This document shows positions 36,911 through 45,983 of a stretch of 62,167 nt of DNA, piece by piece. Position 1 is the first letter of the stretch; the number at the start of each line of letters is the position of its first letter. Source of the DNA: Mycobacterium attenuatum (GTDB taxonomy: Bacteria; Actinomycetota; Actinomycetes; Mycobacteriales; Mycobacteriaceae); the NCBI RefSeq assembly GCF_900566085.1, contig NZ_UPHT01000006.1:1-62167 (forward strand). The letters run 5' to 3'. A program made the position numbers and the translations under genes. The notes below the pieces were generated by a model that worked only from the letters and a program-made list of their open reading frames with translations, was not told the DNA's origin and did not search any database.

Positions 36911-38443
36911 TTACGGGGATAACGGAATCAACGGAAGTGTTAAGGGAAGTGTCAAGGGAGTCAGGGGAAGTATGTGGTTAATGCGTGGAATCAATTCCAG
37001 TAGCGGCCCGACGGCTTCGGTGAAAAAAGATACTTCCGTCACGGACGGCTGGCCCAGGTAGAAATTCACGTCGGTGTCCAGCGACGGCAGATATGGATAT
37101 TCGTTCGGCAGTACTGCTTGCGGCAACACGCCTAATTCCACGAGCGAGGCCTGGACACCCTTTACCGTGCCGTCGACCAGTTCTCTGCCCACGACGAACG
37201 GGTCGGGTATCGGGAACAGGCTGGCCGGGGTGGCTACGTTGGCGTAGTCCTGGCCGTTACCCCAGTCGGAGTAGCCCAAATCCACCAGCACCCGCAGATC
37301 AGGCTGGATGAGCTCGGCGAGCGGCTCACCGATAAATGGAACGGCGCGCAGCGGGTCGAGCAACGGCAGGTCCTTGGTCATGAACATGTAGTACTGGGTG
37401 TTGCCGTTATAGCCGGGAGACGTCGGCAACTGTACCGCGTGATTGACATCGAGATTGGGATACAAATCGTGTCGACCGGTGCTCATTATCGCGTTGAGGT
37501 CGGCCAGGAAGTTGAGCGGGTATCGGGGGAAGTCGCTGGCCGGGTCGTATTGGGTAGCGTAAATGGTGGTCGGGTAGGGAGAATTAGGCGGAGTCGCTTC
37601 GGTGAACGTCACATCCAAAAATGGAATGTGAAAACCGGGGAAGCGGGTGAAGATGCCTCCGTTGGGGGTTGACGGATTACCGGCCAGCACGAACGACAGT
37701 TGGCTGGGATCCGGGCGCATGCCAGGGGGCAGGGCCATGAGGTCGGTGATGACGTTCGTGGCAACCACAGCGCTTTGCGAGAATCCGAAGTTGACGACCG
37801 TATTTCCCGAACCGATCTGAGAATTGATGGCGTTGGTCAGATCGACCATGCCTTGGGCGACCGACTCGTTGAGCGTCAGGTTGCCTTGGAATATTGTGAG
37901 CGGCCACAGCTGGGCGGGGTAGCTCACGCCCGTCGGGTTGGCCCCGGGAAAAAAGGGCTGGATGTAGGAATTGTTGATCAGTGATACGTAGAAGGGAAAA
38001 GGCTCGGGGTCAAAGGTTCCGCCCATCACCAGCGCCGCTGTCGAGGCAGCCGGTGCCGCGGCCAGCAGCGTCTGCGCGGCGCTGACGTCGGCGGCCGCCG
38101 GTGCCAGCAGGCTTTGGACCTGGGCGTTGAGTCCGCCGAGAGCATTGGCCACCGCGGCCGCATTGGCGGCCTCGGCTTGGGCGTAGTTGGTTGCCGCACC
38201 GGCCAGCGTCTGGACGAACTCGTCGTGGAATGCGGTGGCGTGGGTGAGGGCCGCCTGAAGCTCCCGGCCGTATGTGCCGAACAGGTTGGCGACGGCCGCC
38301 GACACCTCATCGGCCGCGGCCGCCAACACATTGGTCGTCGACCCTGCTGCGGCCGCGCCGGCGGCGCTGATTGCCGAACCGATCTTCACCGCATTGGTGG
38401 CCGCCGACACCATCATTTCGGGCGCAGCGATTAAGTGCGTCAT
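36911..38443 (-). CDS. PE family protein with PE-PPE serine hydrolase domain, Leu/Pro repeat tail
   Basis: Protein of 510 residues starting MTHLIAAPEMMVSAATNAVKI; GGGAGGA about 6 nt upstream of 38443 fixes the start. Secretion motif YAQAE is at 87-91; Ser222 in GFSQS; Asp in TQYDPASDFPRYP. The C-terminus has an extra Leu/Pro/Thr repeat (PLTLPLTLPLIPL) encoded by a short tandem DNA repeat at about 36920-36965, absent from its paralogues. Member of the PE3/PE4 group; convergent with the TetR gene. Confidence 0.9.
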   Translation of the reverse strand: MTHLIAAPEMMVSAATNAVKIGSAISAAGAAAAGSTTNVLAAAADEVSAAVANLFGTYGRELQAALTHATAFHDEFVQTLAGAATNYAQAEAANAAAVANALGGLNAQVQSLLAPAAADVSAAQTLLAAAPAASTAALVMGGTFDPEPFPFYVSLINNSYIQPFFPGANPTGVSYPAQLWPLTIFQGNLTLNESVAQGMVDLTNAINSQIGSGNTVVNFGFSQSAVVATNVITDLMALPPGMRPDPSQLSFVLAGNPSTPNGGIFTRFPGFHIPFLDVTFTEATPPNSPYPTTIYATQYDPASDFPRYPLNFLADLNAIMSTGRHDLYPNLDVNHAVQLPTSPGYNGNTQYYMFMTKDLPLLDPLRAVPFIGEPLAELIQPDLRVLVDLGYSDWGNGQDYANVATPASLFPIPDPFVVGRELVDGTVKGVQASLVELGVLPQAVLPNEYPYLPSLDTDVNFYLGQPSVTEVSFFTEAVGPLLELIPRINHILPLTPLTLPLTLPLIPLSP

Positions 38444-38576
38444 TGCACGTCCTCCCCTGACGATCCAGCGCTTTCCAGTGGGAATGAACAAGCTGTTGTT
38501 GCACCGGAAAGCGGGCGTTTCAGCTGGTCAGCGAGTATGTGATTTTAGCAAAGCGCACGCCTTGGCATGGGCGGAA

Positions 38577-40058
38577 TCAATCCCACCACGGCGGAATCCA
38601 TCCCAGATCTCTGGCCGCGGTACCCAGGGCGCCGGTCAGCAGGGACAGGCCGGTCACGCTCGGCTGACCCACGAAGAAGTTCAGACCCGGGGCCACCGAT
38701 GGGTTGTATGGATATCCGGTGGGTATGTAGGACGGCGGCAGCCACCCCAGATCCACGAGGCTGGCTTGGACTCCCTGCACGGCCCCCTTGGCCAGGTAGT
38801 AGCTGACGGCGAACGGGTTGGGAACCGACAGGAACGAGGCCGGGGTGGGAATGTCCGCATAGCTCAGGCCCGGCCCGTAGTCGGAGTAGCCCAGATCGAC
38901 GAGCACCCGCAGGTCCGGCTGGACCAGTTCGGCAAGTGGCGTCCCCACATAGGGAATCGGACGAATAAGGCTGGTCAGCGGCAGCTTCTGAGTGAGACCC
39001 AGGAAGTAGTCGGTGTGGCCGGCGTAGCCCGGGGAAGTCGGTAGGTGTACGGCGTTGGCAACCTGGTCCGGCGGTAAGCCGACGTAGAAATGCGTACCGT
39101 CGACTATTCCGATCACGGCGTTGAGATCCGCCAGAAGATTGAGCGGGTATTGCGGGAAGTTGCCGGTGCCGTCGTACTGGTTGGTGTAGATGACAGTCGG
39201 GTAAGGCGAATCCGGCGGCGTCGCGCCGTTGAACAGCACATCCAGCACCGGCACGTACAGGCCGGTGAAGCGTTGCAGGACACCGCCGTTGGGATTGTTG
39301 GGGTTGCCGGTGAGCACGAAGCCCAGGTCGCTGGGGCTGGGCGGGGTGACCTGGGCCATCAAGTGGCGTATTTCGATGGTGGCAATCACCGCGCTCTGCG
39401 AGTAGCCGTAAACGACGGCGCTGTTGCCCAGGGTGCTGAATTGCGTGGTGAGCGCGTTGCTCAAAGTAGCCACACCCTCGGCCACCGAACGGCCGAACGT
39501 CAGGTTGCCCAGATTCGGAGTGGTGGGCCAGAACTGCTCGGGCGTGTGCAGAGCATCCGAGAGAAAGCCCGGGAAACGGGGCTGGATGAACAGCGTCTGG
39601 GCGCCTGTCACATACATCGGGTCGGGGTCCGGGATACCGGTGCCGCCCATGATGAAGGCGACCTGCGCGCCGATGCTGGTTATCGACGGCGGGTTGATGG
39701 CGCCGGCGCCGGCATTGGGAAGCAGCGGGGCCAACAGGGTCTGAACTTGGGTGCCGAATACGTTCAGCGCGCTGCACGCCGTGGCCTCGGCCTGTGCGTA
39801 GGCGTTCGCCGCTGCAGCCAGTGTCCGGGTGAATTCGTCGTGGAACTCGGCGGCCAGGGTGACAACCGCCTGATATTCCTGACCGAAGGTGCCAAACAGC
39901 GTCGCTACAGCCGCCGATACCTCGTCTTCGGCCGCCGCCAGCAATCCTGTCGTGGGGCCTGCCGCGGCCGCGTTGGCCGTGTGGAGGGCCGCCGCGATCC
40001 CGTCCAGATCACTGGCGGCCGTCGACACCATTTCTGGCGCAGTGAGCAAATACGACAT
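38577..40058 (-). CDS. PE family protein with PE-PPE serine hydrolase domain
   Basis: Protein of 493 residues starting [21 protein letters not shown]. The in-frame TTG two codons upstream is less likely because AAGGA lies 9 nt from 40058. Secretion motif YAQAE is at residues 87-91; Ser220 in GYSQS; Asp in [13 protein letters not shown]. After the secretion motif it reads ATACSALN, with an unusual Cys. The tail [17 protein letters not shown] is shared with the other members of this group. Same strand, 133 nt upstream of the previous PE gene. Confidence 0.9.
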   Translation of the reverse strand: MSYLLTAPEMVSTAASDLDGIAAALHTANAAAAGPTTGLLAAAEDEVSAAVATLFGTFGQEYQAVVTLAAEFHDEFTRTLAAAANAYAQAEATACSALNVFGTQVQTLLAPLLPNAGAGAINPPSITSIGAQVAFIMGGTGIPDPDPMYVTGAQTLFIQPRFPGFLSDALHTPEQFWPTTPNLGNLTFGRSVAEGVATLSNALTTQFSTLGNSAVVYGYSQSAVIATIEIRHLMAQVTPPSPSDLGFVLTGNPNNPNGGVLQRFTGLYVPVLDVLFNGATPPDSPYPTVIYTNQYDGTGNFPQYPLNLLADLNAVIGIVDGTHFYVGLPPDQVANAVHLPTSPGYAGHTDYFLGLTQKLPLTSLIRPIPYVGTPLAELVQPDLRVLVDLGYSDYGPGLSYADIPTPASFLSVPNPFAVSYYLAKGAVQGVQASLVDLGWLPPSYIPTGYPYNPSVAPGLNFFVGQPSVTGLSLLTGALGTAARDLGWIPPWWD

Positions 40059-40233
40059 CGCCAAGTCCTTTGCAAACCGGGCGCTTTCCGGTCGATCACG
40101 GAAAGGGCCTGCGACTGCGGGTATCAGGTATGAACTGAGACTAAAGCGGTCCCGCCGGAAAGTCCGGCGATTCCAGGTTTCCGGCGGACCCGAAATCGCT
40201 CAACTCGCGGCGACCAGGTCATCCGCCGTCGTC

Positions 40234-41742
40234 TCATGGGAAGACGGGCGGCGGAATCAGATGCAGCAGCGACCCGAGCCCACCGCTTGCCAGAGACAGC
40301 AATGTCACCTCGGGCTGGCCGATATAGAAATGCAAGCCCGGATTGATGGACGGAATCCACGGATAGGCCTGGGGGAACCACTCCGGGCCCCAGAATCCGG
40401 CTTCCACACCGATTTCCACCGCGGCGGCGTAGGGCGCCTGCAGGCTGCCCAGGGCCAGGTAGTAGCCGACGGCAAGCGGGTTGGGGATCGAGAGCAGGCC
40501 GGCCGGGGTGGGAACATTTGCGTAGTTCGGTCCGTAGTCGGCGTAGCCCAGGTCGACGAGTACGCGCAACTGCGGCTGGAAAAGGTCGGCGATCGGTGGT
40601 CCGGCGTAGGGAATGTCGCGAATCGGCTGGACCAGGGGCAGGTCCTGAGTCAGCAGCATGTAGTACTGCGTTAGGCCCGCGTACCCCGGAGACGTCGGCA
40701 GCGGTACCGCGTTGGCGATCTGGCTGGCCGTGAGCGTGGGATAGGTGTTGTGGACATAGAAGTAACCCATGAAGGCGTTGATGTCCGACAAGATGTTGAG
40801 CGGATAGCGCGGCGCGTTGGCGATGCCGTCGTACTGGGCGGTGTAGATGGTTGTCGCATAAGGACTGTTCGGCGGCGTCGCGCCGTTGAACGGCACGTCC
40901 AGGAACGGGATATAGAAGCCCGGGAATCGCGACAGTATTCCCCCGTCGGGGGTGTTGGGATTGCCGATCATGACAAAAGAGATGTCGCTGGCATGGGGCG
41001 CGCCCGCGGATATGAGGGCGTTGATTTCGTTGTTGACGATGGTGGCACTCTGCGAATAGCCGAACGCGATGACTTTGTTTCCCATGGCTATTTGAGCGTT
41101 GATGGCATTATTCAGCGCTGTCACACCCTGGGCGACAGACTGGTTGAACGTCATGTTCCCGAGTTGGGGGGTAACCGGCCAGAACTGCTCGGGTGTGAAG
41201 AGCGCCTTCGGGATGGCCCCGGGGAAGAGGTGCTGAATGTATTTGACGTTGATTCGATTCAGGTATTTGGGGTCGGGGTCGGGGTTGCCGGTGCCGCCCA
41301 TGATCAGCGCGATTTGGGAGGCCGCGGCCGGCACCGCCGTCAGCGCGCTAGATCCGCCGGTGGCGGCCGCAGCGCTGGTCAGCAGCGACTGGATCGGTGT
41401 GGTGACCGCTGTCCGCGCATTCGACAGGGCCCCGTTCAACGCCCCGTTCAGCAAAGCCGCGTTAGCGGCCTCGGCCTGTGTGTAGGCTCCCGCCGCGGCG
41501 GCCAGTACCTGGGTGAACTCCTGCTGGAACGCGGCCGCCTGCCTGACCACCGCCTGGTACTCCCGCGCGTAGGCGTTGAACAGCGCCGCGGTAGCCGCCG
41601 ACACCTCGTCACCGGCCGCGGCCAGCAAATTGGACGTCGGCCCGGCGGCCGCCGCGCTGGCCGCGCCTATCGCCGCGGCGATGTCGTCAACATCGGCGGC
41701 TGCGGACGCCAATAGCTCCGGGGCAGCAAACACATATGACAT
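40234..41742 (-). CDS. PE family protein with PE-PPE serine hydrolase domain
   Basis: Protein of 502 residues starting MSYVFAAPELLASAAADVDDI; AAGGA about 8-9 nt upstream of 41742 supports the start although the frame opens at 41787. Secretion motif YTQAE at 87-91; a longer Ala/Ser/Thr linker; Ser230 in GYSQS; Asp in AQYDGIANAPRYP. Tail HFYIGQPEVTLLSLASG as in its paralogues. First gene of the three-gene PE run on this strand. Confidence 0.9.
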   Translation of the reverse strand: MSYVFAAPELLASAAADVDDIAAAIGAASAAAAGPTSNLLAAAGDEVSAATAALFNAYAREYQAVVRQAAAFQQEFTQVLAAAAGAYTQAEAANAALLNGALNGALSNARTAVTTPIQSLLTSAAAATGGSSALTAVPAAASQIALIMGGTGNPDPDPKYLNRINVKYIQHLFPGAIPKALFTPEQFWPVTPQLGNMTFNQSVAQGVTALNNAINAQIAMGNKVIAFGYSQSATIVNNEINALISAGAPHASDISFVMIGNPNTPDGGILSRFPGFYIPFLDVPFNGATPPNSPYATTIYTAQYDGIANAPRYPLNILSDINAFMGYFYVHNTYPTLTASQIANAVPLPTSPGYAGLTQYYMLLTQDLPLVQPIRDIPYAGPPIADLFQPQLRVLVDLGYADYGPNYANVPTPAGLLSIPNPLAVGYYLALGSLQAPYAAAVEIGVEAGFWGPEWFPQAYPWIPSINPGLHFYIGQPEVTLLSLASGGLGSLLHLIPPPVFP

Positions 41743-41866
41743 CTCCGCGTCCTTCCCGGCAACGGACCCCACCCTGGCCCACCGCAACTAGCCGCAACCG
41801 CGGGTATTGGGTATTTACAGAGAGTAGAGCCGTCGCGCCGGGAAGTCTGGCGTTTGTCGGTATCGA

Positions 41867-42793
41867 CTAGCCGCTTTTGAGGTGCTTGTCCAGGAACGCG
41901 ATCTGGTCGGCGACGGCGCGCTCGAACGCGTCGTCGACATAGATGGCGAAATGCCCTTCGGGATATGTTCTGACCTCACCGCGGGGGGCTTTGGCGGCAT
42001 AACGTAGGGTCGGGCCGGCGGGCGCCACCGAGTCGGTCTCGCAGACGCAGAACAGAATGGGACAGCGGACCTTCGCGGCCAGGCGGCCGGGGCGGTAGCT
42101 GAGGACCTTCATCGCGATCCGGGCCGCGATCGCGTTGCGCAGTTCGACACCCTCTGGCACCAACTTGAGGTAGCCCTCGTAGGCATCCGGTGCGGTCATC
42201 ACCGCAACCTCGCCTGGCTTGCCGACCGTGGGCACGAGCACCGGCGCCCTCCTGGCCACGGCGCCGACGACGTCGCGTACCGCCAGCGCGGTCAGCCGCG
42301 CGACGGTCCCCGGATTGATCGCGCGGACGGAGGCGATGCCGTCGGTGAACGGGCACTGCGCGACGACGGCGGCGATGCCCGGCACCCGGGCCGCCGTCGC
42401 AATCACATGACCGCCTCCAAAAGATGTTCCCCACAAGGCGATTCGGTTGTGATCGATACCGTCGAGGGTGCGCGCGTAGGTCACCGCGGCCCGCCAGTCT
42501 GCCAGTTCCATGCCGATGTCGAGCAGCTGGCGGGGCTGGCCCTCGCTGTCGCCGAAGTTGCGGTAGTCGAACACCAGGCAGGCGTATCCGGACGCACAAA
42601 ACCGTTGGGCGTAGGCGTCCAATCGCATGGTGCGCACCGCGCCGAGACCGTGCGCCATGACCAGCAGGGGTGATGGGCCGCCGCCGGTGGGACGGTAGAG
42701 CCACGCGCTGATCCGGTCGGCACCGGAGGTGAAATAGACGTTTTCGCGTTCGGGCTCGCGGTCGGGCATGCGTTTAGGCTCGCGTTCTGGCAC
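41867..42793 (-). CDS. Alpha/beta hydrolase (acyl-transferring or esterase type)
   Basis: Protein of 308 residues. The nucleophile elbow GTSFGGG, oxyanion region VMAHGLGAVRTMRLDAYAQRF, acid CETDSVAP and base His in EGHFAIY make a complete triad. The GTG start at 42791-42793 follows GGAGGGG; ATG 42769 is an alternative. The first residues repeat PEREP/PDREPERE. The fold resembles dienelactone hydrolase/FrsA-like proteins; the substrate is unknown. There is no equivalent here in M. tuberculosis. Divergent from the FAD oxidase gene. Confidence 0.87.
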   Translation of the reverse strand: MPEREPKRMPDREPERENVYFTSGADRISAWLYRPTGGGPSPLLVMAHGLGAVRTMRLDAYAQRFCASGYACLVFDYRNFGDSEGQPRQLLDIGMELADWRAAVTYARTLDGIDHNRIALWGTSFGGGHVIATAARVPGIAAVVAQCPFTDGIASVRAINPGTVARLTALAVRDVVGAVARRAPVLVPTVGKPGEVAVMTAPDAYEGYLKLVPEGVELRNAIAARIAMKVLSYRPGRLAAKVRCPILFCVCETDSVAPAGPTLRYAAKAPRGEVRTYPEGHFAIYVDDAFERAVADQIAFLDKHLKSG

Positions 42794-42881
42794 AGCCCCT
42801 CCATTGGGATGTCCGGAGCCCGCCGGATGATGGACTACGGTCTGGAAACGCTACAACATCACAGCTCGACGGAGGACAGCC

Positions 42882-42923
42882 ATGGCGATCCGCGTCGCCC
42901 ACGGGCCGCACCGACGGTCGTGA
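42882..42923 (+). CDS. Possible 13-residue leader peptide of the FAD oxidase
   Basis: ATG 42882 follows GGAGGA with 5 nt spacing, and the ORF (MAIRVAHGPHRRS) ends in TGA at 42921-42923, overlapping the GTG at 42920 of the downstream gene. The strong ribosome site belongs to this leader, not directly to the oxidase. Confidence 0.4.
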   Translation: MAIRVAHGPHRRS

Positions 42924-44278
42924 GCATGCTGCGCGGTCTGACGAATGTGGTCGGTTCGCACCATGTCGTCACCGACGCCGACGTGCTCGCCGCACACAGC
43001 GTCGACCACACCGGCCGCTATCGTGGCCGTGCCAGTGCGCTGGTGCGGCCCGGCTCCGCCGAGCAGGTCGCCGAGGTGCTGCGGCTCTGCCGGGACGCCG
43101 GAGCCTATGTCACCGTGCAAGGGGGCCGGACCTCCTTGGTGGCGGGCACCGTGCCGGAACACGACGACATCCTGCTGTCCACCGAAAGACTTTGCGCGGT
43201 AGGCGATGTCGACGTCCTCGACCGCCGGGTCGCGGTGGGTGCCGGGGCCACACTGGCCGCGGTGCAGCACGCCGCGGCGGCGGCGGGCCTGGTGTTCGGG
43301 GTCGACTTGTCGGCTCGCGACTCGGCGACCGTCGGCGGAATGGCCTCGACGAATGCCGGCGGCCTTCGGACGGTGCGCTACGGCAACATGAGCGAACAGG
43401 TGTTGGGCCTGGACGTCGCGCTGCCCGACGGCTCGGTGCTGCACCGGCACAGCCGGGTGCGCCGCGACAACACCGGCTACGACCTGCCGGCGCTTTTCGT
43501 CGGCGCCGAAGGCACGTTGGGCGTCATCACCGAGCTGGATCTGCGGCTGCATCCGGCTGTGCCGCATCGGGTGACGGCCGTGTGCGGGTTCGACGACCTC
43601 GACGCGCTGGTCGACGCCGGCCGGGTGCTGCGCGACGCGGACGGAATCGCCGCGCTGGAATTGATCGACGGCCGAGCTGCCGCGCTCACCGGCGAGCTGC
43701 TGGGGGTTGGCGCTCCCGTCGGGGGAGACTGGCTGCTGCTGGTAGAGCTGGCCGCCGACCACGATCAGACCGATCGGCTCGCCGGGCTGCTCGCCGGGAT
43801 GCGGCTGTCCAGCGAACCCGCGGTGGGCGTGGATAGCATTGCGCAGCAACGGCTGTGGCGCACCCGGGAAGCGCTCGCCGAGGTGCTGGGCAGGTATGGG
43901 CCGCCGTTGAAGCTGGACGTCTCGCTGCCGTTGGCGGCGATCGGCAGATTTGCCCGGGACGCGGTCGGGCTGATCCACGCTCGTGTCGCCGAGGCGCTGC
44001 CGGTCCTGTTCGGCCACATCGGCGAGGGCAATCTGCACCTCAACGTGCTGCGGCTGCCGCCGGCGCACGAACCCGTGCTGTATCCGGAGCTGATGGGCCT
44101 GATCGCCGACTGCGGCGGCAACGTCAGCTCCGAGCACGGCGTGGGCAGCCGCAAGCGCCGGTACCTGGGGATGTCGCGAGGACCCGCCGATGTCGCAGTG
44201 ATGCGAACGATCAAAACGGCACTGGACCCGACCGGCTATCTCAACTCGGCGGTGCTGTTCGATCAGCCTGGCGGCTAG
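42920..44278 (+). CDS. FAD-binding oxidase, glycolate/D-lactate oxidase type (Rv0161-like)
   Basis: Protein of about 452 residues. The N-terminal PCMH FAD domain has VRPGSAEQVAEVLRLCRDAG, YVTVQGGRTSLVAG and DSATVGGMASTNAGGLRTVRYG; the C-terminal FAD-linked oxidase domain ends with LFGHIGEGNLHLNVLR and ISSEHG-type NVSSEHGVGSRKRRYLGMSRG. It oxidises a 2-hydroxyacid. The start is GTG 42920, coupled to the leader, or ATG 42926, which gives 450 residues (Rv0161 has 449). The frame is open upstream to 42809 but that part has no family similarity. Confidence 0.9.
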   Translation: MSMLRGLTNVVGSHHVVTDADVLAAHSVDHTGRYRGRASALVRPGSAEQVAEVLRLCRDAGAYVTVQGGRTSLVAGTVPEHDDILLSTERLCAVGDVDVLDRRVAVGAGATLAAVQHAAAAAGLVFGVDLSARDSATVGGMASTNAGGLRTVRYGNMSEQVLGLDVALPDGSVLHRHSRVRRDNTGYDLPALFVGAEGTLGVITELDLRLHPAVPHRVTAVCGFDDLDALVDAGRVLRDADGIAALELIDGRAAALTGELLGVGAPVGGDWLLLVELAADHDQTDRLAGLLAGMRLSSEPAVGVDSIAQQRLWRTREALAEVLGRYGPPLKLDVSLPLAAIGRFARDAVGLIHARVAEALPVLFGHIGEGNLHLNVLRLPPAHEPVLYPELMGLIADCGGNVSSEHGVGSRKRRYLGMSRGPADVAVMRTIKTALDPTGYLNSAVLFDQPGG

Positions 44279-44371
44279 CTGGTGGCGCGAGTGTAACGCC
44301 AGTGCCCCATCCGGTGAGTTTTCGCGCCGCGGCGTTAGCCTCGGCGAAGTCAGTCGGCTCCCTTGATGCCG

Positions 44372-44920
44372 TCAGTCGGCTGCCTTGATGCCGACGGCAT
44401 GGCGCAGCTGAGCCAGGAACTGATCGGCGTCGTCGCTTCGAACGATGTAGTGCGAGATCGCGACTCGGATTGCCGTCGCTGCCTTCACCGCGGCGTTGGG
44501 TCCGGGCAGTAGTCGCTGCAAGCCATCACGCATCTCGGGTATGACGCCGGACATCTGTGCGATAACCAGCTCCGGTTCAACATCGACCATGCGGACTCCC
44601 GAGTACGAGTGCTGGTACTCGACGATGAAACGCAGTGCGGCATCAAGCCTTTCGACGCCTTTGAGCCCGGCCGTCGCTTCGGCCAGTCCATCTTCGAAGT
44701 TCTGGCGCTCGTAGCGCGTAAATGTGGAGAGCAACTCCTCCTTGGAGGCGAACCAGCGGTAGAGCGTCGGACGTGACACCCCGGCCTGGGCCGCGACCTC
44801 GGAGAGGCTGAGCTTGGTCTGGCCGCTGCGCCCGAGAACCTCCGCGGTGGCCGCCAGGATCCGCTGACGGGTCGAATTGTCGGTCTCGGTCGCCGCTGTT
44901 GCCCCAAACGCCTGGCTCAT
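44372..44920 (-). CDS. TetR family regulator
   Basis: Protein of 182 residues; helix-turn-helix at about residues 17-64 (TRQRILAATAEVLGRSGQTK, VAAQAGVSRPTLYRWFASKEELL). It is divergent from the thioesterase-LLM operon. A motif TTACA-N14-TGTCACG lies right upstream of its start (44931-44956), and close copies occur ahead of 45098 and 49126, so it may control these. No M. tuberculosis gene is at this place. Confidence 0.9.
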   Translation of the reverse strand: MSQAFGATAATETDNSTRQRILAATAEVLGRSGQTKLSLSEVAAQAGVSRPTLYRWFASKEELLSTFTRYERQNFEDGLAEATAGLKGVERLDAALRFIVEYQHSYSGVRMVDVEPELVIAQMSGVIPEMRDGLQRLLPGPNAAVKAATAIRVAISHYIVRSDDADQFLAQLRHAVGIKAAD

Positions 44921-44930
44921 GTCTCAAACA

Positions 44931-44959
44931 TTACAAAGCGTTGGGTAAGTGTCACGTTG
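44931..44959. promoter_or_regulatory. Shared motif TTACAAA..TGTCACG, copy 1
   Basis: TTACAAA at 44931 and TGTCACGTTG at 44950, 19 nt apart, lie 10 nt upstream of the TetR start codon in the divergent gap. Similar to the copies at 45030 and 48964. Confidence 0.45.
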
Positions 44960-45027
44960 TTTCGCCGTCGAACCGGAGTCGCGGGAGCCGCCGACGGGGA
45001 TCGTGCCCCCGGGGTCCCGGGTAGCGA

Positions 45028-45060
45028 CCTTTACAAAATTTAGCTCTCAGTGTCACGCTG
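45028..45060. promoter_or_regulatory. Shared motif TTTACAAAATT..TGTCACGCTG, copy 2
   Basis: ACCTTTACAAAATT ends at 45040 and TGTCACGCTG spans 45051-45060, in the gap before the thioesterase (start 45098). Half-sites TTTACA and TGTCAC form an imperfect inverted repeat. Confidence 0.5.
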
Positions 45061-45097
45061 GGCCTGAGTTGGCGACGCGAGCAAGAGGTGAACGCAG

Positions 45098-45979
45098 TTG
45101 ACGACAGATTCTGAACAGTCCCAATGGTCGGTCGATCGCCTGCTTGAGCTCTTCGAGGTGCGGGCACAGGGTGCGGATCGGTTCAGTGCGGACACCGGCA
45201 TCGCCGGGCACGACGACCGGCAGGTCGTGGAGGGCACCCAGGTGCTGGCACAGGCGATCGTCGCAGTGGCCAAGCGGTTCCAGGGCAAGTCGGTGCGTTC
45301 GGCGCACGCGGTGTTCTCCCGCGCCGTCGCGGTCGGGCCACCGGTCGAGCTTGTCGTCGACGTCGTACACGAGGGCCGGTCTACCGCCACCGCCGTAGTC
45401 TCGGCACAGCAGGACGGCCGGCGCTGCATCACCATGACGGTCCTGGCCGACGTTCCCACCGGCGACGTGATCCGCCATCACCTGCCGCGCCCCGGCGTCA
45501 CCGCACCCGCGGTTGCCAACGTCTCGGTGATGCCGATGATCGGACGCGAACTGCGACTCGTCGACGTGGTCGATGTCAACAGTCCAGACGAGGTAGGGCC
45601 ACCCGAACTGTATGCGTGGCTGCGCTACGACCCGATTCCGGCCCGTGACGACCTGGCCAAGGCGCTGATCGCGTATTTCACTGGCCACCTAGGCATTTCG
45701 ACCACCATGCGGGCGCACCCGGGTATCGGTACCAGCCAGGCGCATCTGAGCGTTTCCACCGCGCCGATGTCCATCTCGGTGGCCTTCCACGAACCGGTGC
45801 GCTGGGCCGGCTGGCTGCTCTACACCCACGAGAGCACTCAGGTCGGTGCCGGGATGTCGTACGTCCGAGGCACCGTGCACACCGAGGAGGGAGGCCTCCT
45901 CGGCTCCTTCGCCCAGGAGGCGCTGATCCGGCCGCTGCGCACCACCGACACGGCGATCGACGCGCGGTCCCGGTTCTAG
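45098..45979 (+). CDS. Thioesterase-like (double hotdog) protein, TesB-type
   Basis: Protein of 293 residues. TTG start at 45098 with AGAGGTG about 7 nt upstream; no better start is in frame. Two hotdog halves are recognisable: FEGTQVLAQAIVAVAKRF-type and SAHAVFSRAVAVGPPVELVVDVVHEGRS in the first, and ISVAFHEPVRWAGWLLYTHESTQVGAGMSYVRGTVHTEEGGLLGSFAQEALIRP in the second, the latter being the TesB C-terminal signature. It hydrolyses acyl-CoAs. It is followed 4 nt later by the LLM oxidoreductase, so they form an operon. Confidence 0.85.
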   Translation: MTTDSEQSQWSVDRLLELFEVRAQGADRFSADTGIAGHDDRQVVEGTQVLAQAIVAVAKRFQGKSVRSAHAVFSRAVAVGPPVELVVDVVHEGRSTATAVVSAQQDGRRCITMTVLADVPTGDVIRHHLPRPGVTAPAVANVSVMPMIGRELRLVDVVDVNSPDEVGPPELYAWLRYDPIPARDDLAKALIAYFTGHLGISTTMRAHPGIGTSQAHLSVSTAPMSISVAFHEPVRWAGWLLYTHESTQVGAGMSYVRGTVHTEEGGLLGSFAQEALIRPLRTTDTAIDARSRF

Positions 45980-45983
45980 CGGC

